Assembly (NCBI GenBank): GCA_017882685.1
Contig: JADGPA010000034.1
Location: forward strand, 1 to 51,658
Origin: Propionibacteriaceae bacterium
Lineage (GTDB): Bacteria > Actinomycetota > Actinomycetes > Propionibacteriales > Propionibacteriaceae
Length of the DNA: 51,658 nt
Direction of reading: 5' to 3'
Part shown: one piece after another, positions 35,305 to 43,320 of the stretch
Layout: each line of letters begins with the position of its first letter
Position numbering within the stretch: the first letter of the stretch is position 1
The notes under the pieces: model-generated
Seen by the model: the letters and a program-made list of their open reading frames with translations, nothing else
Told to the model about the DNA's origin: nothing
The model's database searches: none
Made by a program: the position numbers and the translations under genes

Positions 35305-36381
35305 TCAGGCGAACTGCGGCCCCGCCTGCTCGGTGACGGCAGCCACCAGCTCCTTGATGCGCTCCGCGTCCGCGGCGCTGCACACCAGCGTGGCCTCCGC
35401 CGTGCGTACCACCACGAGGCCGCTGACGCCCAGCAGGCCGATGACCGAGCCCGGTTCGGAGTTGACCACCACGTTGTCCGAGGCATCGATGCTGACGCTG
35501 AGCCCGGAGATCGCGTTGCCGGCGCTGTCGGTGCCAAGGATCTCGGCGAGGCTCGCGTAGCCGCCGACGTCGCGCCACTGGACGGGCAGGGCGACGGCCG
35601 CGACGTGGGCGCTGCCATGGCCGGAAGAGACCGGCTCCATCACGCCGTAGTCGACCGACGTCTTCGCCAACCCGGGGAAGATCTCGCCGAGCAATTCGGG
35701 CTGTTCGGCCAACCTGGTGATCGAGGCGTGCGTAGCCGGCAGCAGCAGCCGCAGCTGCTCGAGCAAGGTGGCTGCCCTCCAGACGAACATGCCGGAGTTC
35801 CACCAGTACTCGCCGCTGGCCAGATAGCCCTCTGCGACCTCGCGAGCCGGCTTCTCTGCGAAGTCGAGCACGTGGTGCGCATCGGTGAAACCATCGAGGA
35901 CCTCCCCCCGGTGCAGGTAGCCGTAGCCGGTGTGGGGGCTGGTGGGCACGACACCGAGGGTGACCAGCGCCGAGGCGTCCGATTCGGCAACGGCGAAGGC
36001 CGTCTCGAGGCAGGAGGCGAACACGTCGATGGGCTCGATCACCTGGTCGGCGGAGACCTGGGCGATGACAGCGTCCGGGTCCTGCAGGGCCAGCACGGCG
36101 GCCGGCCAGGCGACGGCGTTCAGGGAGTCACGGCCGATCGGCTCGCCGAGGATGTTGGCTTCCGGCAGCTCGGGCAGGTCGGCGGCAACGGCGTCTGCGT
36201 ACGCCGCCCCGGTCACCACCAGCACCCGCTCCGCGGGGACGGACGCCAGGGACCTCTCGAAGGCCAGCCGCAGCAGGCTCTTTCCGTTCACAAGCGGCAG
36301 CAACTGCTTGGGAGTGCCCTGGCGGGACAACGGCCACAACCTCGTGCCGGACCCACCGGCCATGATCACTACGTAGCGCAC
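35305..36381 (-). CDS. manC: mannose-1-phosphate guanylyltransferase (GDP-mannose pyrophosphorylase)
   Basis: Makes GDP-mannose from mannose-1-phosphate and GTP. The nucleotide-binding motif is IMAGGSGTRLWPLSRQ followed by TPKQLLPL; YGYLHRGEV, VLDFAEKPAREVAEGYL and YWWNSGMFVWRA are typical. From GTG 36381 the protein has 358 residues, without the isomerase domain of bifunctional enzymes. The product feeds the glycosyltransferase and other mannosylation enzymes nearby. The start diverges from the TIGR03089 gene with 33 bases between; the ribosome site is weak. Confidence 0.93.
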   Translation of the reverse strand: MRYVVIMAGGSGTRLWPLSRQGTPKQLLPLVNGKSLLRLAFERSLASVPAERVLVVTGAAYADAVAADLPELPEANILGEPIGRDSLNAVAWPAAVLALQDPDAVIAQVSADQVIEPIDVFASCLETAFAVAESDASALVTLGVVPTSPHTGYGYLHRGEVLDGFTDAHHVLDFAEKPAREVAEGYLASGEYWWNSGMFVWRAATLLEQLRLLLPATHASITRLAEQPELLGEIFPGLAKTSVDYGVMEPVSSGHGSAHVAAVALPVQWRDVGGYASLAEILGTDSAGNAISGLSVSIDASDNVVVNSEPGSVIGLLGVSGLVVVRTAEATLVCSAADAERIKELVAAVTEQAGPQFA

Positions 36382-36402
36382 GGGTTGAGTTTCCCATACA
36401 CC

Positions 36403-36408
36403 TACGAT
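36403..36408 (+). promoter_or_regulatory. putative -10 element of a leaderless TIGR03089-gene promoter
   Basis: TACGAT followed by six bases and the GTG at 36415. Confidence 0.35.
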
Positions 36409-36414
36409 GAGGCG

Positions 36415-37116
36415 GTGCCCGACAATCCGATCGTTCGCGCCCTTGCCGATCGCGCCCGTCGCTCCGGAGCCGGCGCCCTGCTCACCTGGTATCGCCCGCA
36501 AACCGGTGCTCGCACCGAGCTGAGCACCAAGACGTTCGCCAACTGGGTCGACAAGACCGCGAACCTGCTGGACACCCTCGACGTCACCGGCCTCGTGTCC
36601 GCGCCGCTGCTCGCCGCGCACCCCGGGCACTGGATGAGCCTGGTCTGGCCGCTGGCCGCCTGGCAGCGCGGCTGCAGCATCTCCGATGAGCCGAACCCGG
36701 ACGCGGAGCTGGTCGTCGTCGGTCCGGACGACCCGCAGCCGCACAAGCCGGCACTCACCATCGCCTGCTCCCTGCACCCGCTGGCCCTCGGCCTGCGCGA
36801 CCTGCCGCCGGGGGTGCTGGACTTCACCGGGGAGGCCCTCGCAGAGCCGGACGCGCACTACGCGGTCCCTGTCCTCGGCGAGGACCTGGCGTGGCTCGTG
36901 GGCGGGACCCGGCTGACCCACGCCGACACCGGCGCGGTGACGCCAACGCCCGGACGCGTCCTCGTACGACCGAGCGCACCGTGGGAGACGCTCGCCGCTT
37001 CCGTGCTCGCTCCCCTGCTGGGCGGCGGCTCGGCCGTTGTCGTCGAAGGCCCGGTCGAAGCCGACGCGCTGGCCCGGCTGGCGGCAGCCGAACGCGTCGG
37101 CGGCGCAATGGCATGA
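36415..37116 (+). CDS. TIGR03089 family protein
   Basis: A 233-residue protein resembling the N-terminal half of AMP-forming acyl-CoA synthetases, as found in TIGR03089 and Rv3268. It starts NPIVRALADRARRSGAGALLTWYRP and ends in a Gly/Ala-rich turn (LLGGGSAVVVEGPVEADALARLAAAERV). The AMP-binding P-loop is absent and the chain is less than half of a synthetase, so activity is doubtful. Neighbours on both sides (manC and LCP) are those of the mycobacterial locus, which supports the call. Confidence 0.88.
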   Translation: MPDNPIVRALADRARRSGAGALLTWYRPQTGARTELSTKTFANWVDKTANLLDTLDVTGLVSAPLLAAHPGHWMSLVWPLAAWQRGCSISDEPNPDAELVVVGPDDPQPHKPALTIACSLHPLALGLRDLPPGVLDFTGEALAEPDAHYAVPVLGEDLAWLVGGTRLTHADTGAVTPTPGRVLVRPSAPWETLAASVLAPLLGGGSAVVVEGPVEADALARLAAAERVGGAMA

Positions 37117-37153
37117 TGGCGCCCAGATTCCGGCACCGAGTGGAAGCAATCCG

Positions 37154-37996
37154 ATGAAACCGATCAGCCGCCGTTCCCTGCTGTCCTCAGCGGGGACGCT
37201 CACCGGAGGCTTGGCGCTGGCCGCCTGCACTGGCACGCCGAACATCCCGCGTCCCACCGCCTCTCCGACCGGCCCGATCAAGACCCAGCTCGACGAGGTG
37301 CTGAAGATCGTGTCCGCAGGTAGCGACAAGTTCGGCGTGTTCGTCACTGACCTGCGCAGCGGCGGCACTTACAGCTTCAACGGCGACTACGCCAGCCAGA
37401 ACGCCTCCATGGTGAAAGTGATGATCGCGCTGATGGCGCTGCGGAAGGCCGGCGGACTGCTGAGCGCGGACAACGCGGCGGTCGCGACGAAGATGATCAC
37501 CCAGTCCGACAATGCGTCCGCGGAGATCCTGTGGGCCTACGGCGGCGGCCCGGATGCCTACCAGCAATTGGCGGAAGAGCTGAAGCTGACCCACACCCAC
37601 CGTGAGCAGAGCCGGGACGACTGGAGCTGGACGTGGACGACCCCGTCCGACCAGGTGCTGCTCCTGAGATACGTCACCGGGGGCGGCACGAAGGCATTCA
37701 CCACAGAGCAGGGTGCCTACGTCTACGACCTGATGGGCAAGGTGATCGACGACCAGACCTGGGGGGTCGGCGCACCGAAGTCGGGCACGGTGGCCGTGCA
37801 CCTGAAGAACGGTTGGGTGCAGTTCAAGTCCACGGACAACCTGTGGGCTGTGAACTCCATGGGCACAGTGAAGGGCGACGGCAGGGACTATCGGATGGCC
37901 GTGATGACCCGCGTCCCCGACTTTGCCACCGGCCGCGAACTCACCAGCGAGGTGGGCCGCCAGGTGTTCTCGATCCTCGGCTCCGGCCCTCTCTGA
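37154..37996 (+). CDS. Tat-exported lipoprotein of the beta-lactamase-like serine hydrolase superfamily
   Basis: A 280-residue protein with a twin-arginine signal (RR at 6-7) and a lipobox LAAC, lipid-modified at C25. The S-x-x-K motif is S85-MVK88 and SDN is at 118-120, but no class A ExxLN loop is visible and KTG is replaced by KNG. It is therefore better viewed as a penicillin-binding or esterase-like serine hydrolase than a true beta-lactamase. It lies just after the TIGR03089 gene and converges on the LCP gene, both envelope-linked. Confidence 0.85.
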   Translation: MKPISRRSLLSSAGTLTGGLALAACTGTPNIPRPTASPTGPIKTQLDEVLKIVSAGSDKFGVFVTDLRSGGTYSFNGDYASQNASMVKVMIALMALRKAGGLLSADNAAVATKMITQSDNASAEILWAYGGGPDAYQQLAEELKLTHTHREQSRDDWSWTWTTPSDQVLLLRYVTGGGTKAFTTEQGAYVYDLMGKVIDDQTWGVGAPKSGTVAVHLKNGWVQFKSTDNLWAVNSMGTVKGDGRDYRMAVMTRVPDFATGRELTSEVGRQVFSILGSGPL

Positions 37997-38002
37997 GCGC
38001 CC

Positions 38003-38035
38003 CCCCACCAGAGTCTGACAACTCGGGAGGTGGGG
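38003..38035. terminator. bidirectional hairpin between the serine hydrolase and LCP genes
   Basis: CCCCACC (38003-38009) pairs with GGTGGGG (38029-38035), and GAGT/ACTC form a second stem inside, closed by CTGACA. The LCP stop begins at the next base. The inner TCTGACAACTCGG resembles the arm of the hairpin at 26109-26162. No T-run follows on either strand, as is common for GC-rich terminators. Confidence 0.6.
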
Positions 38036-39538
38036 TCAGCTGCTGACCTTGCAGACGCTGTCGAGGTTGTCGGTCTGGGTCTTGCTCGTCGACTTCGGCC
38101 TGGCCGTGGCGCCCGTCGATCCGGCGGACGGAGAGCGTGTCGTCGCCTGGGCTGTGGGTGCGGAAGCGCTGGCCGACGGTGCTGCCGTCGCCTCGCTGGC
38201 GGCGATCTTGTCCGCAACGACGCGACGGATCTTGGCGAAGTCGGGGTTCATCGGCACGATCAGCGGCGGGGTGAAGCTCACCGAGCCCATCGGCTGGGAC
38301 TTGCCCTTCGCTGCGAGGTCGAGCAGCGTGCCCAGCTCCGAGGTGGGCACGTTGGTGGCGACGATCTGCTCACCGGCGGCTGCGATGTCCTGGAACTTCG
38401 TGAGCACGGTCGTGGGGTTCAGCTGCTTGAGCATGGCGTTCATCACACACTTCTGCCGGATCATCCGCTCGTAGTCGGTGGAGTACTCCCGCGAGCGGGC
38501 GAACCAGAGCGCGTGGAAGCCGTCCAGCTTCACGTTCTTGCCCGGCTCGATCCAGTCGTAGACGCCCTTCGGGCCGTGCAGGCTGCCGATCGGGACCCGC
38601 TTGCCAATGTCGAGCCGGATACCGCCGACGGCATTGATGAGCTCCTGGAAGCCCTTCAGGTCGATCATCGCCCAGTAGTTGATCTTCAGCCCGAGGATCT
38701 CCCCGATCACACCCTTCGTCGCTTCGACACCGGGGTACTTCACGCCGGGGAACAGCTTCTTGTTCTGCACGGCGAGGGTGTACACGCCGTTCAGCAGGCA
38801 GGCGTCGGAGAGGTTCTTCACGTGGCAGAAGTAGCCGTCGGGATACTTCGCATGCAAGGGCGAGTCGGCGGGGAACGGGGCGTGCTGCATGTTGCGGGGC
38901 AGGCTGAACAACACCGTCTTCCCGGTCTCCGCGTCGACGCTGGCCACCGTCATCGAGTCGGGACGCAGCCCGGTGCGGTCGACGCCGGCATCACCGCCGA
39001 GCAGCAGCACGTTGATGCGGCCGTTCTGCACCTGGGTGTTGCCGCCGCCGGCGAAGATGTTGCCGAACAGCTTGGCCTGCGTCGCGAAGGCTGTGGACGC
39101 ACCCCAGGCCACCGTCCCGCTGGTGACGGCGAGCACGACGGCAAGCAGTCCGGAGAGCCACTTGCCGCGTGCGGACAGGTGCCTTGGGTTGGCAAGCCAC
39201 CAGGAGTCCGCCAACAACAGGATCCAGCCGAGCGCCAGCACCGGCACCGCCCACTGCAGGACGGTGAGGGTGACGGGGTTCGCGTACAGCCCGATCATCG
39301 CCGCGCGCCAGGGCGTCAGCAGCAGCACCCCCAGCACGACCAGGATGGCAATCATCGTCATCCAGGTGCGAACGCCAATGCGTCCCAGCCGCTTCTTGCC
39401 GACAGCGAGCTGTGCCGACCCCGGCACGACGATGGTCATGCCCATCAGCACGAGCGACCGACGCAGGGCGATCCCCTGGCTGCGATGCAGCGGGGACGAC
39501 AACGCGCCAATACTCGGCGCGGCGGCTGCGGTGGTCAT
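38036..39538 (-). CDS. LytR-CpsA-Psr (LCP) family glycopolymer ligase
   Basis: A 500-residue membrane protein that attaches cell-wall glycopolymers to peptidoglycan. Four or five N-terminal membrane segments precede an external LCP domain (RINVLLLGGDAGVDRTGLRPDSM, VLFSLPRNM, LKINYWAMIDLKGFQELINAVGGI, HALWFARSREYSTDYERMIRQK). The substrate-site arginines and DSM aspartate are present. A Ser/Thr/Ala tail and terminal Cys follow. It sits near manC and TIGR03089 as in the M. tuberculosis Rv3267 locus. The start ATG 39538 has AGGAG upstream. The 148 bases 39539-39686 hold no supported gene. Confidence 0.93.
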   Translation of the reverse strand: MTTAAAAPSIGALSSPLHRSQGIALRRSLVLMGMTIVVPGSAQLAVGKKRLGRIGVRTWMTMIAILVVLGVLLLTPWRAAMIGLYANPVTLTVLQWAVPVLALGWILLLADSWWLANPRHLSARGKWLSGLLAVVLAVTSGTVAWGASTAFATQAKLFGNIFAGGGNTQVQNGRINVLLLGGDAGVDRTGLRPDSMTVASVDAETGKTVLFSLPRNMQHAPFPADSPLHAKYPDGYFCHVKNLSDACLLNGVYTLAVQNKKLFPGVKYPGVEATKGVIGEILGLKINYWAMIDLKGFQELINAVGGIRLDIGKRVPIGSLHGPKGVYDWIEPGKNVKLDGFHALWFARSREYSTDYERMIRQKCVMNAMLKQLNPTTVLTKFQDIAAAGEQIVATNVPTSELGTLLDLAAKGKSQPMGSVSFTPPLIVPMNPDFAKIRRVVADKIAASEATAAPSASASAPTAQATTRSPSAGSTGATARPKSTSKTQTDNLDSVCKVSS

Positions 39539-39686
39539 CGAACTCCTGCAGGCGTTGGGGAAGCGGGCGCCTTCCAGTATTACCGGCCGCACCCAAGGGT
39601 GCCCGACCGCCGCGCCGCCAGGGCGCCACCCGTTGCCTCCTGCACGGGTTTCCCGCGGGAACGGCGACCGCGTGGAGGTCCTGAAC

Positions 39687-40255
39687 CTAGAGCGCCAGCC
39701 GCATGAGCACTCGCGGGAAGCCGTCGAGCACAGAGTCGGTGTCGGCAGCCTTCGTGAAGCCGGCCCTCTCGAACAGCTTCCGCGTACCGACGTAGGCCAT
39801 GGTCAGGTCGACCTTCGCACCCTTGTTGTCCAGCGGGTAGCCCTCGATCGCGGGGCGCCGTTGTCACGGGCGAACGCGACGGCGCCCTCCAGTAGCTGAT
39901 GCGAGATGCCCTTGCCACGATGCCCCGGCCGCACGCGCAGGCACCAGACCGACCACACCCCCAGGTCGTCGACGTGCGGGATCTTCCGGTTGGTCGCGAA
40001 GGTGGTGTCGGCCCGGGGATGGACGCCGGCCCAGCCCACCACCTCATCACCGTCGTAGGCCAGCACTCCCGGCGGCGGCTTCTGGCGGCACAACTGCCGC
40101 ACCCGGTCGCCGCGGGCGGTTCCCGCCAGCGACTGATTCTCCTTCCAAGGAATGCGGTAGCTCAGGCACCAGCACACGTTCGCATCGGGCCGCTTCGGCC
40201 CCACCATGGTCGCGACATCGTCGAAGACGGACGCGGGGCGCACCTCGATCGTCAC
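39687..40255 (-). pseudogene. GNAT-family N-acetyltransferase gene with a frameshift
   Basis: From GTG 40255 the frame encodes a GNAT domain (ANVCWCLSYRIPWKENQ, GVLAYDGDEVVGWAGVHPR, VWCLRVRPGHRGKGISHQLLEGAVAFARDNGAP). At about 39850-39858 the frame is lost. In the other frame the protein continues IEGYPLDNKGAKVDLTMAY, then VGTRKLFERAGFTKA up to a TAG at 39687-39689. One G missing from the CCG-GCG run would restore a single ORF of about 190 codons. A sequencing error or a recent inactivating deletion cannot be told apart here. Confidence 0.8.
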
Positions 40256-40297
40256 TCCCCTACCCTGCCAGCGGGGCGGGCATCTGGGTAGCGGCGT

Positions 40298-40356
40298 CCG
40301 TGGGTGGCACCCAGACATGGGTGGTCCCACCGATGCGGCGACCGTGCCACCCACGG
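40298..40356. promoter_or_regulatory. nested palindrome cluster upstream of the DUF4242-LuxR pair
   Basis: CCGTGGGTGGCAC (40298-40310) is perfectly complementary to GTGCCACCCACGG (40344-40356) with 33 bases between. Inside lie two more palindromes: TGGGTG-G-CACCCA (40301-40313) and GGTGG-TC-CCACC. The repeated GGGTGG/CCACCC half-sites look like a multi-site operator or a stable leader hairpin about 50 bases before the DUF4242 start. The binding protein is unknown. Confidence 0.55.
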
Positions 40357-40406
40357 TCAACTTGTGGTGGCGGCAACAACGTCGCCGGACACCGAAAGGC
40401 ATGGTC

Positions 40407-40658
40407 ATGGCACTGTTCATGGACGTCCACCACATCACAGACGGCGTCAAGCTCGCCGACGTCGCCTCCGCCCACGCCGCGGACCTGGCCACTCAGGACA
40501 CGCACGGGGTGCACTACCTGCGGTACTGGGTCGACGAGTCACAGGGCAAGATCTTCTGTCTTGTCGATGCAGGCAGCGCCGAGGCAGCCAACACCGTGCA
40601 CCGCGAGGCACACGGGCTGGTGGCTGACGAAATCTACCCCGTCGTCGAAGGCGACTGA
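40407..40658 (+). CDS. DUF4242 family protein (nickel-binding SCO4226-like)
   Basis: An 83-residue ferredoxin-like-fold protein. ALFMDVHHITDGVKLADV, VHYLRYWVDESQGKIFCLVDAG and ANTVHREAHGLVADEIYPV match DUF4242; the related Streptomyces SCO4226 protein binds nickel. His and Cys residues are in the usual positions, but I cannot confirm metal binding. I chose the ATG at 40407, which leaves seven bases after AAAGG; ATG 40401 is in frame. The big LuxR regulator begins about 20 bases after its stop, so both are probably one operon. Confidence 0.88.
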   Translation: MALFMDVHHITDGVKLADVASAHAADLATQDTHGVHYLRYWVDESQGKIFCLVDAGSAEAANTVHREAHGLVADEIYPVVEGD

Positions 40659-40677
40659 CAAGGGCTTGAATGGGTGG

Positions 40678-43263
40678 GTGCTCGTCGAAAGGGAGGCCCC
40701 GCTCGCTGAGCTCCTCAGCTTCGCGGCCGAGGGGCTCGACGGGCATGGCCGCCTGGTCTTCCTCGGGGGCGAGGCGGGCGTCGGCAAGACAAGCCTGACG
40801 AGGGCGTTGGCCGCAGAGCTCGCCGGCCGGTGCGCCGTCCGAATCGGCGCCGTTGACAACCTGACCACAGCCGACGCGCTCGCAGCGTTCACGGACGCGC
40901 TGCAGGACTGGAACCTCAGCCTCGACGCCGACCGGCTGGCGCTGTTCCGGTCGCTGCGCGAGGTGCTGCGCGCCACCCCGTCCCTGCTGGTGCTGGAGGA
41001 CCTGCACTGGGCCGACGAGGCGACACTCGATGCGCTGCGGTTCCTCGGACGGCGTCTCGACGGGCTGCCCACGCTCATCGTCGCCACCTACCGCCACGAC
41101 GAGGTCTCGCCGCGTCACCCGCTCACCATCGTCATGGGCGAGCTCGCCGGGCTGCCGCAGGTGCACCGCCGGATCGTCCCGCCGCTCACCTCCGCAGGCG
41201 TGGCGCTGCTGGTCGAGCAGTCCGGCGCGGTGCTGGACGCGGCCGACCTGCACGCCCGCACCGCTGGCAACGCCTTCTTCGTCACCGAGGTGCTCGCCGC
41301 CGGCGACCCCGAGGTGCCCGCCACCGTCCGCGACGCCGTGCTCGCCAGGGTGTCCCGGTTGTCGGAGGGTGCGGCGGAGGTGGCTGCAGCTGCGGCGATC
41401 CTCGGGACGGCGGCGCCCGTCGACCTACTCACCGCTGTCGCCGCGCAGCCGGTGGACGCAGTCGACGAGGGCGTCGAGCACGGCGTCCTCGTCGCGGGAA
41501 AGGACGGCCTCGGCTTCCGGCACGAACTGGCCCGCCAAGCCGTCGAGCAGTCCCTCTCCGTCGTCCAGCGCCGCCGCCTCCACCAGCGCGCGCTGAGCCG
41601 GTTGTCCGTCCTCAACCCCACCGACCACCGCACCCTCGCCCACCACGCTCTGTGGGCCGGTGAGGACGCCCTCGCCGTTACGCACGCAACCGCTGCAGCG
41701 CGGCGGGCGTCCCTGCTCGGCGCGCACCGCGAGGCGGCGGCGCAGTACCAGCTGGCGCTGCGGGCTGAACCAGCCGGTGACGTCCAGTTGCCCACCCGTG
41801 CCGCGGTGTACGAGGCGCTCGCGTACGAGTGTTACCTGACCGACCGGATCCCGGAAGCCGTTTCGGCACGGCAGCAGGCCTTGGACCTGTACGAACTGGC
41901 CGGCGACCGGGCACAGGTCGGCGACGCGCAGCGCTGGCTGTCCCGGCTGTCCTGGTTCCTCGGCCGCAACGACGATGCCGAACGCTACGCCGCCCGTGCG
42001 GTGGCGACCCTCGAGCCGCTCGGCGAGAGCCGGCCGCTGGCGATGGCCTACTCCAACCTCGCGCAACTGCGCATGCTGGCGGGCAACTCCGCCGAGGCAG
42101 AGCTGTGGGGCGGCCGGGCCCTCCAGCTCGCGGCGAAGCTGGGCGACCGGGAGGTCGAGATCCATGCCCTGAACAACGTCGGCACAGCCCTCAGCCACAC
42201 CGAAAGGGCTGCCGAGGGCCACCGGATGCTGCAACGGAGCCTTGAGCTCGCGCTCGCCGAGGACGCCCACGAACACGTGGCGCGCGCCTACACGAACCTG
42301 GGGTCGATCGCGACAACACAGCGGCGCTACGCCGATGCGCTCGCGTCGCTGTCGGCCGGCATCGCCTACTCCGAGGAACGCGACCTGGATTCGTGGACCC
42401 GCTACATGGAGTCGTGGCGGGTGGTGGCGCTGGGCGAGCTGGGTTCCTGGGACGAAGCGATGGAGCGCACCATCCGGCTGCTCGGCCACCCCGACCTCGA
42501 CCCGGTGTGCGCGATCCCCGCAGCGGCAGCGGGCGGACGCATCCAGGCCCGGCGGGGGGAGGACGCCACCGGCCTGCTCGACCTGGCCGTACGGCTGGCT
42601 GCGCCGACCGGGGAGTTGCAGCGGATCGCGCCGGCAGCGAGCGCATCGGCCGAGGCCGCCTGGCTGGCGGGGCGACCGGAGGAAATCGACGACATCACCG
42701 TCCGCGCCCTCGACCTTGTCTCGATGCGCCCGGATCGCTGGGTGCTCGGCGAACTCCTGTGGTGGCGCAGCCTCGCCGACCTGCGGGTGGTTGACGGGCC
42801 CCTCACGCCGGCGGGAGCGTTCGCACCGATGGTCGCCGGACGCTGGAACGAGGCTGCGCTGGCCTGGGAATCGCTGGGCTGCCCGCTGTGGCAGGCGTAC
42901 GCCCTTGGTCTTTCAGATGACGTGGCGTTGGCGCAGCGAGCGGTCGGCATCCTCGAAGGGCTGCGCGCGACCGCTGCCATCGATGCGGTGCTCCGTACGC
43001 GACGTGAGCGGGGACTGCAGCTCCCCCGACGTCCACGGCAACACGCGCGGGAACGGGTCGGGCAGCTGACCTCCCGCGAGTTCGAAATCCTGCTGCTGCT
43101 GGCTGACGGCCTGTCCACGGCGGAGCTGGCCGACCGCCTCGTGCTCTCGCCGCGGACGGTCGAGCACCACGTGTCGGCGGTGCTCCGCAAGCTCGGCGAA
43201 CCCACCCGGGCTCGCGCCGTCGCCACCGCCAGGCGGCTCGGGGTGCTCGAACTGCCGGCGTGA
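40678..43263 (+). CDS. LAL-type LuxR transcriptional regulator with an AAA ATPase domain
   Basis: An 861-residue regulator. An N-terminal P-loop (GGEAGVGKTS, about residues 30-39) and Walker B (LLVLEDLHWADE) form an AAA_16-type ATPase; the middle is a long array of TPR-like helices (ALNNVGTALSHTERAAEGH, RAYTNLGSIATTQRRYADAL); the last ~65 residues are a LuxR helix-turn-helix (LTSREFEILLLLADGLSTAE followed by LADRLVLSPRTVEHHVSAVL). The GTG at 40678 starts the conserved part; TTG 40666 is possible. The upstream DUF4242 protein may be a partner or target. Confidence 0.92.
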   Translation: MLVEREAPLAELLSFAAEGLDGHGRLVFLGGEAGVGKTSLTRALAAELAGRCAVRIGAVDNLTTADALAAFTDALQDWNLSLDADRLALFRSLREVLRATPSLLVLEDLHWADEATLDALRFLGRRLDGLPTLIVATYRHDEVSPRHPLTIVMGELAGLPQVHRRIVPPLTSAGVALLVEQSGAVLDAADLHARTAGNAFFVTEVLAAGDPEVPATVRDAVLARVSRLSEGAAEVAAAAAILGTAAPVDLLTAVAAQPVDAVDEGVEHGVLVAGKDGLGFRHELARQAVEQSLSVVQRRRLHQRALSRLSVLNPTDHRTLAHHALWAGEDALAVTHATAAARRASLLGAHREAAAQYQLALRAEPAGDVQLPTRAAVYEALAYECYLTDRIPEAVSARQQALDLYELAGDRAQVGDAQRWLSRLSWFLGRNDDAERYAARAVATLEPLGESRPLAMAYSNLAQLRMLAGNSAEAELWGGRALQLAAKLGDREVEIHALNNVGTALSHTERAAEGHRMLQRSLELALAEDAHEHVARAYTNLGSIATTQRRYADALASLSAGIAYSEERDLDSWTRYMESWRVVALGELGSWDEAMERTIRLLGHPDLDPVCAIPAAAAGGRIQARRGEDATGLLDLAVRLAAPTGELQRIAPAASASAEAAWLAGRPEEIDDITVRALDLVSMRPDRWVLGELLWWRSLADLRVVDGPLTPAGAFAPMVAGRWNEAALAWESLGCPLWQAYALGLSDDVALAQRAVGILEGLRATAAIDAVLRTRRERGLQLPRRPRQHARERVGQLTSREFEILLLLADGLSTAELADRLVLSPRTVEHHVSAVLRKLGEPTRARAVATARRLGVLELPA

Positions 43264-43320
43264 GCCTCAGCCAACCCCGGGTAGCGAGGAGCGCGGAAGG
43301 GTAACGGCGATGGGTGAACC

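Noticed and set aside
34459-36414. Long plus-strand open frame leading into the TIGR03089 gene
   Set aside because: It lies opposite the membrane-protein gene and manC, which have clear motifs; only the part from 36415 is supported.
39589-39602. GCACCC-AA-GGGTGC hairpin upstream of the LCP gene
   Set aside because: A two-base loop is sterically unlikely, and no promoter or terminator context supports it.
39650-39661. Perfect palindrome TTCCCGCGGGAA downstream of the GNAT pseudogene
   Set aside because: It has no loop, a GC-rich 12-mer of this kind is expected by chance in this genome, and no gene start depends on it.
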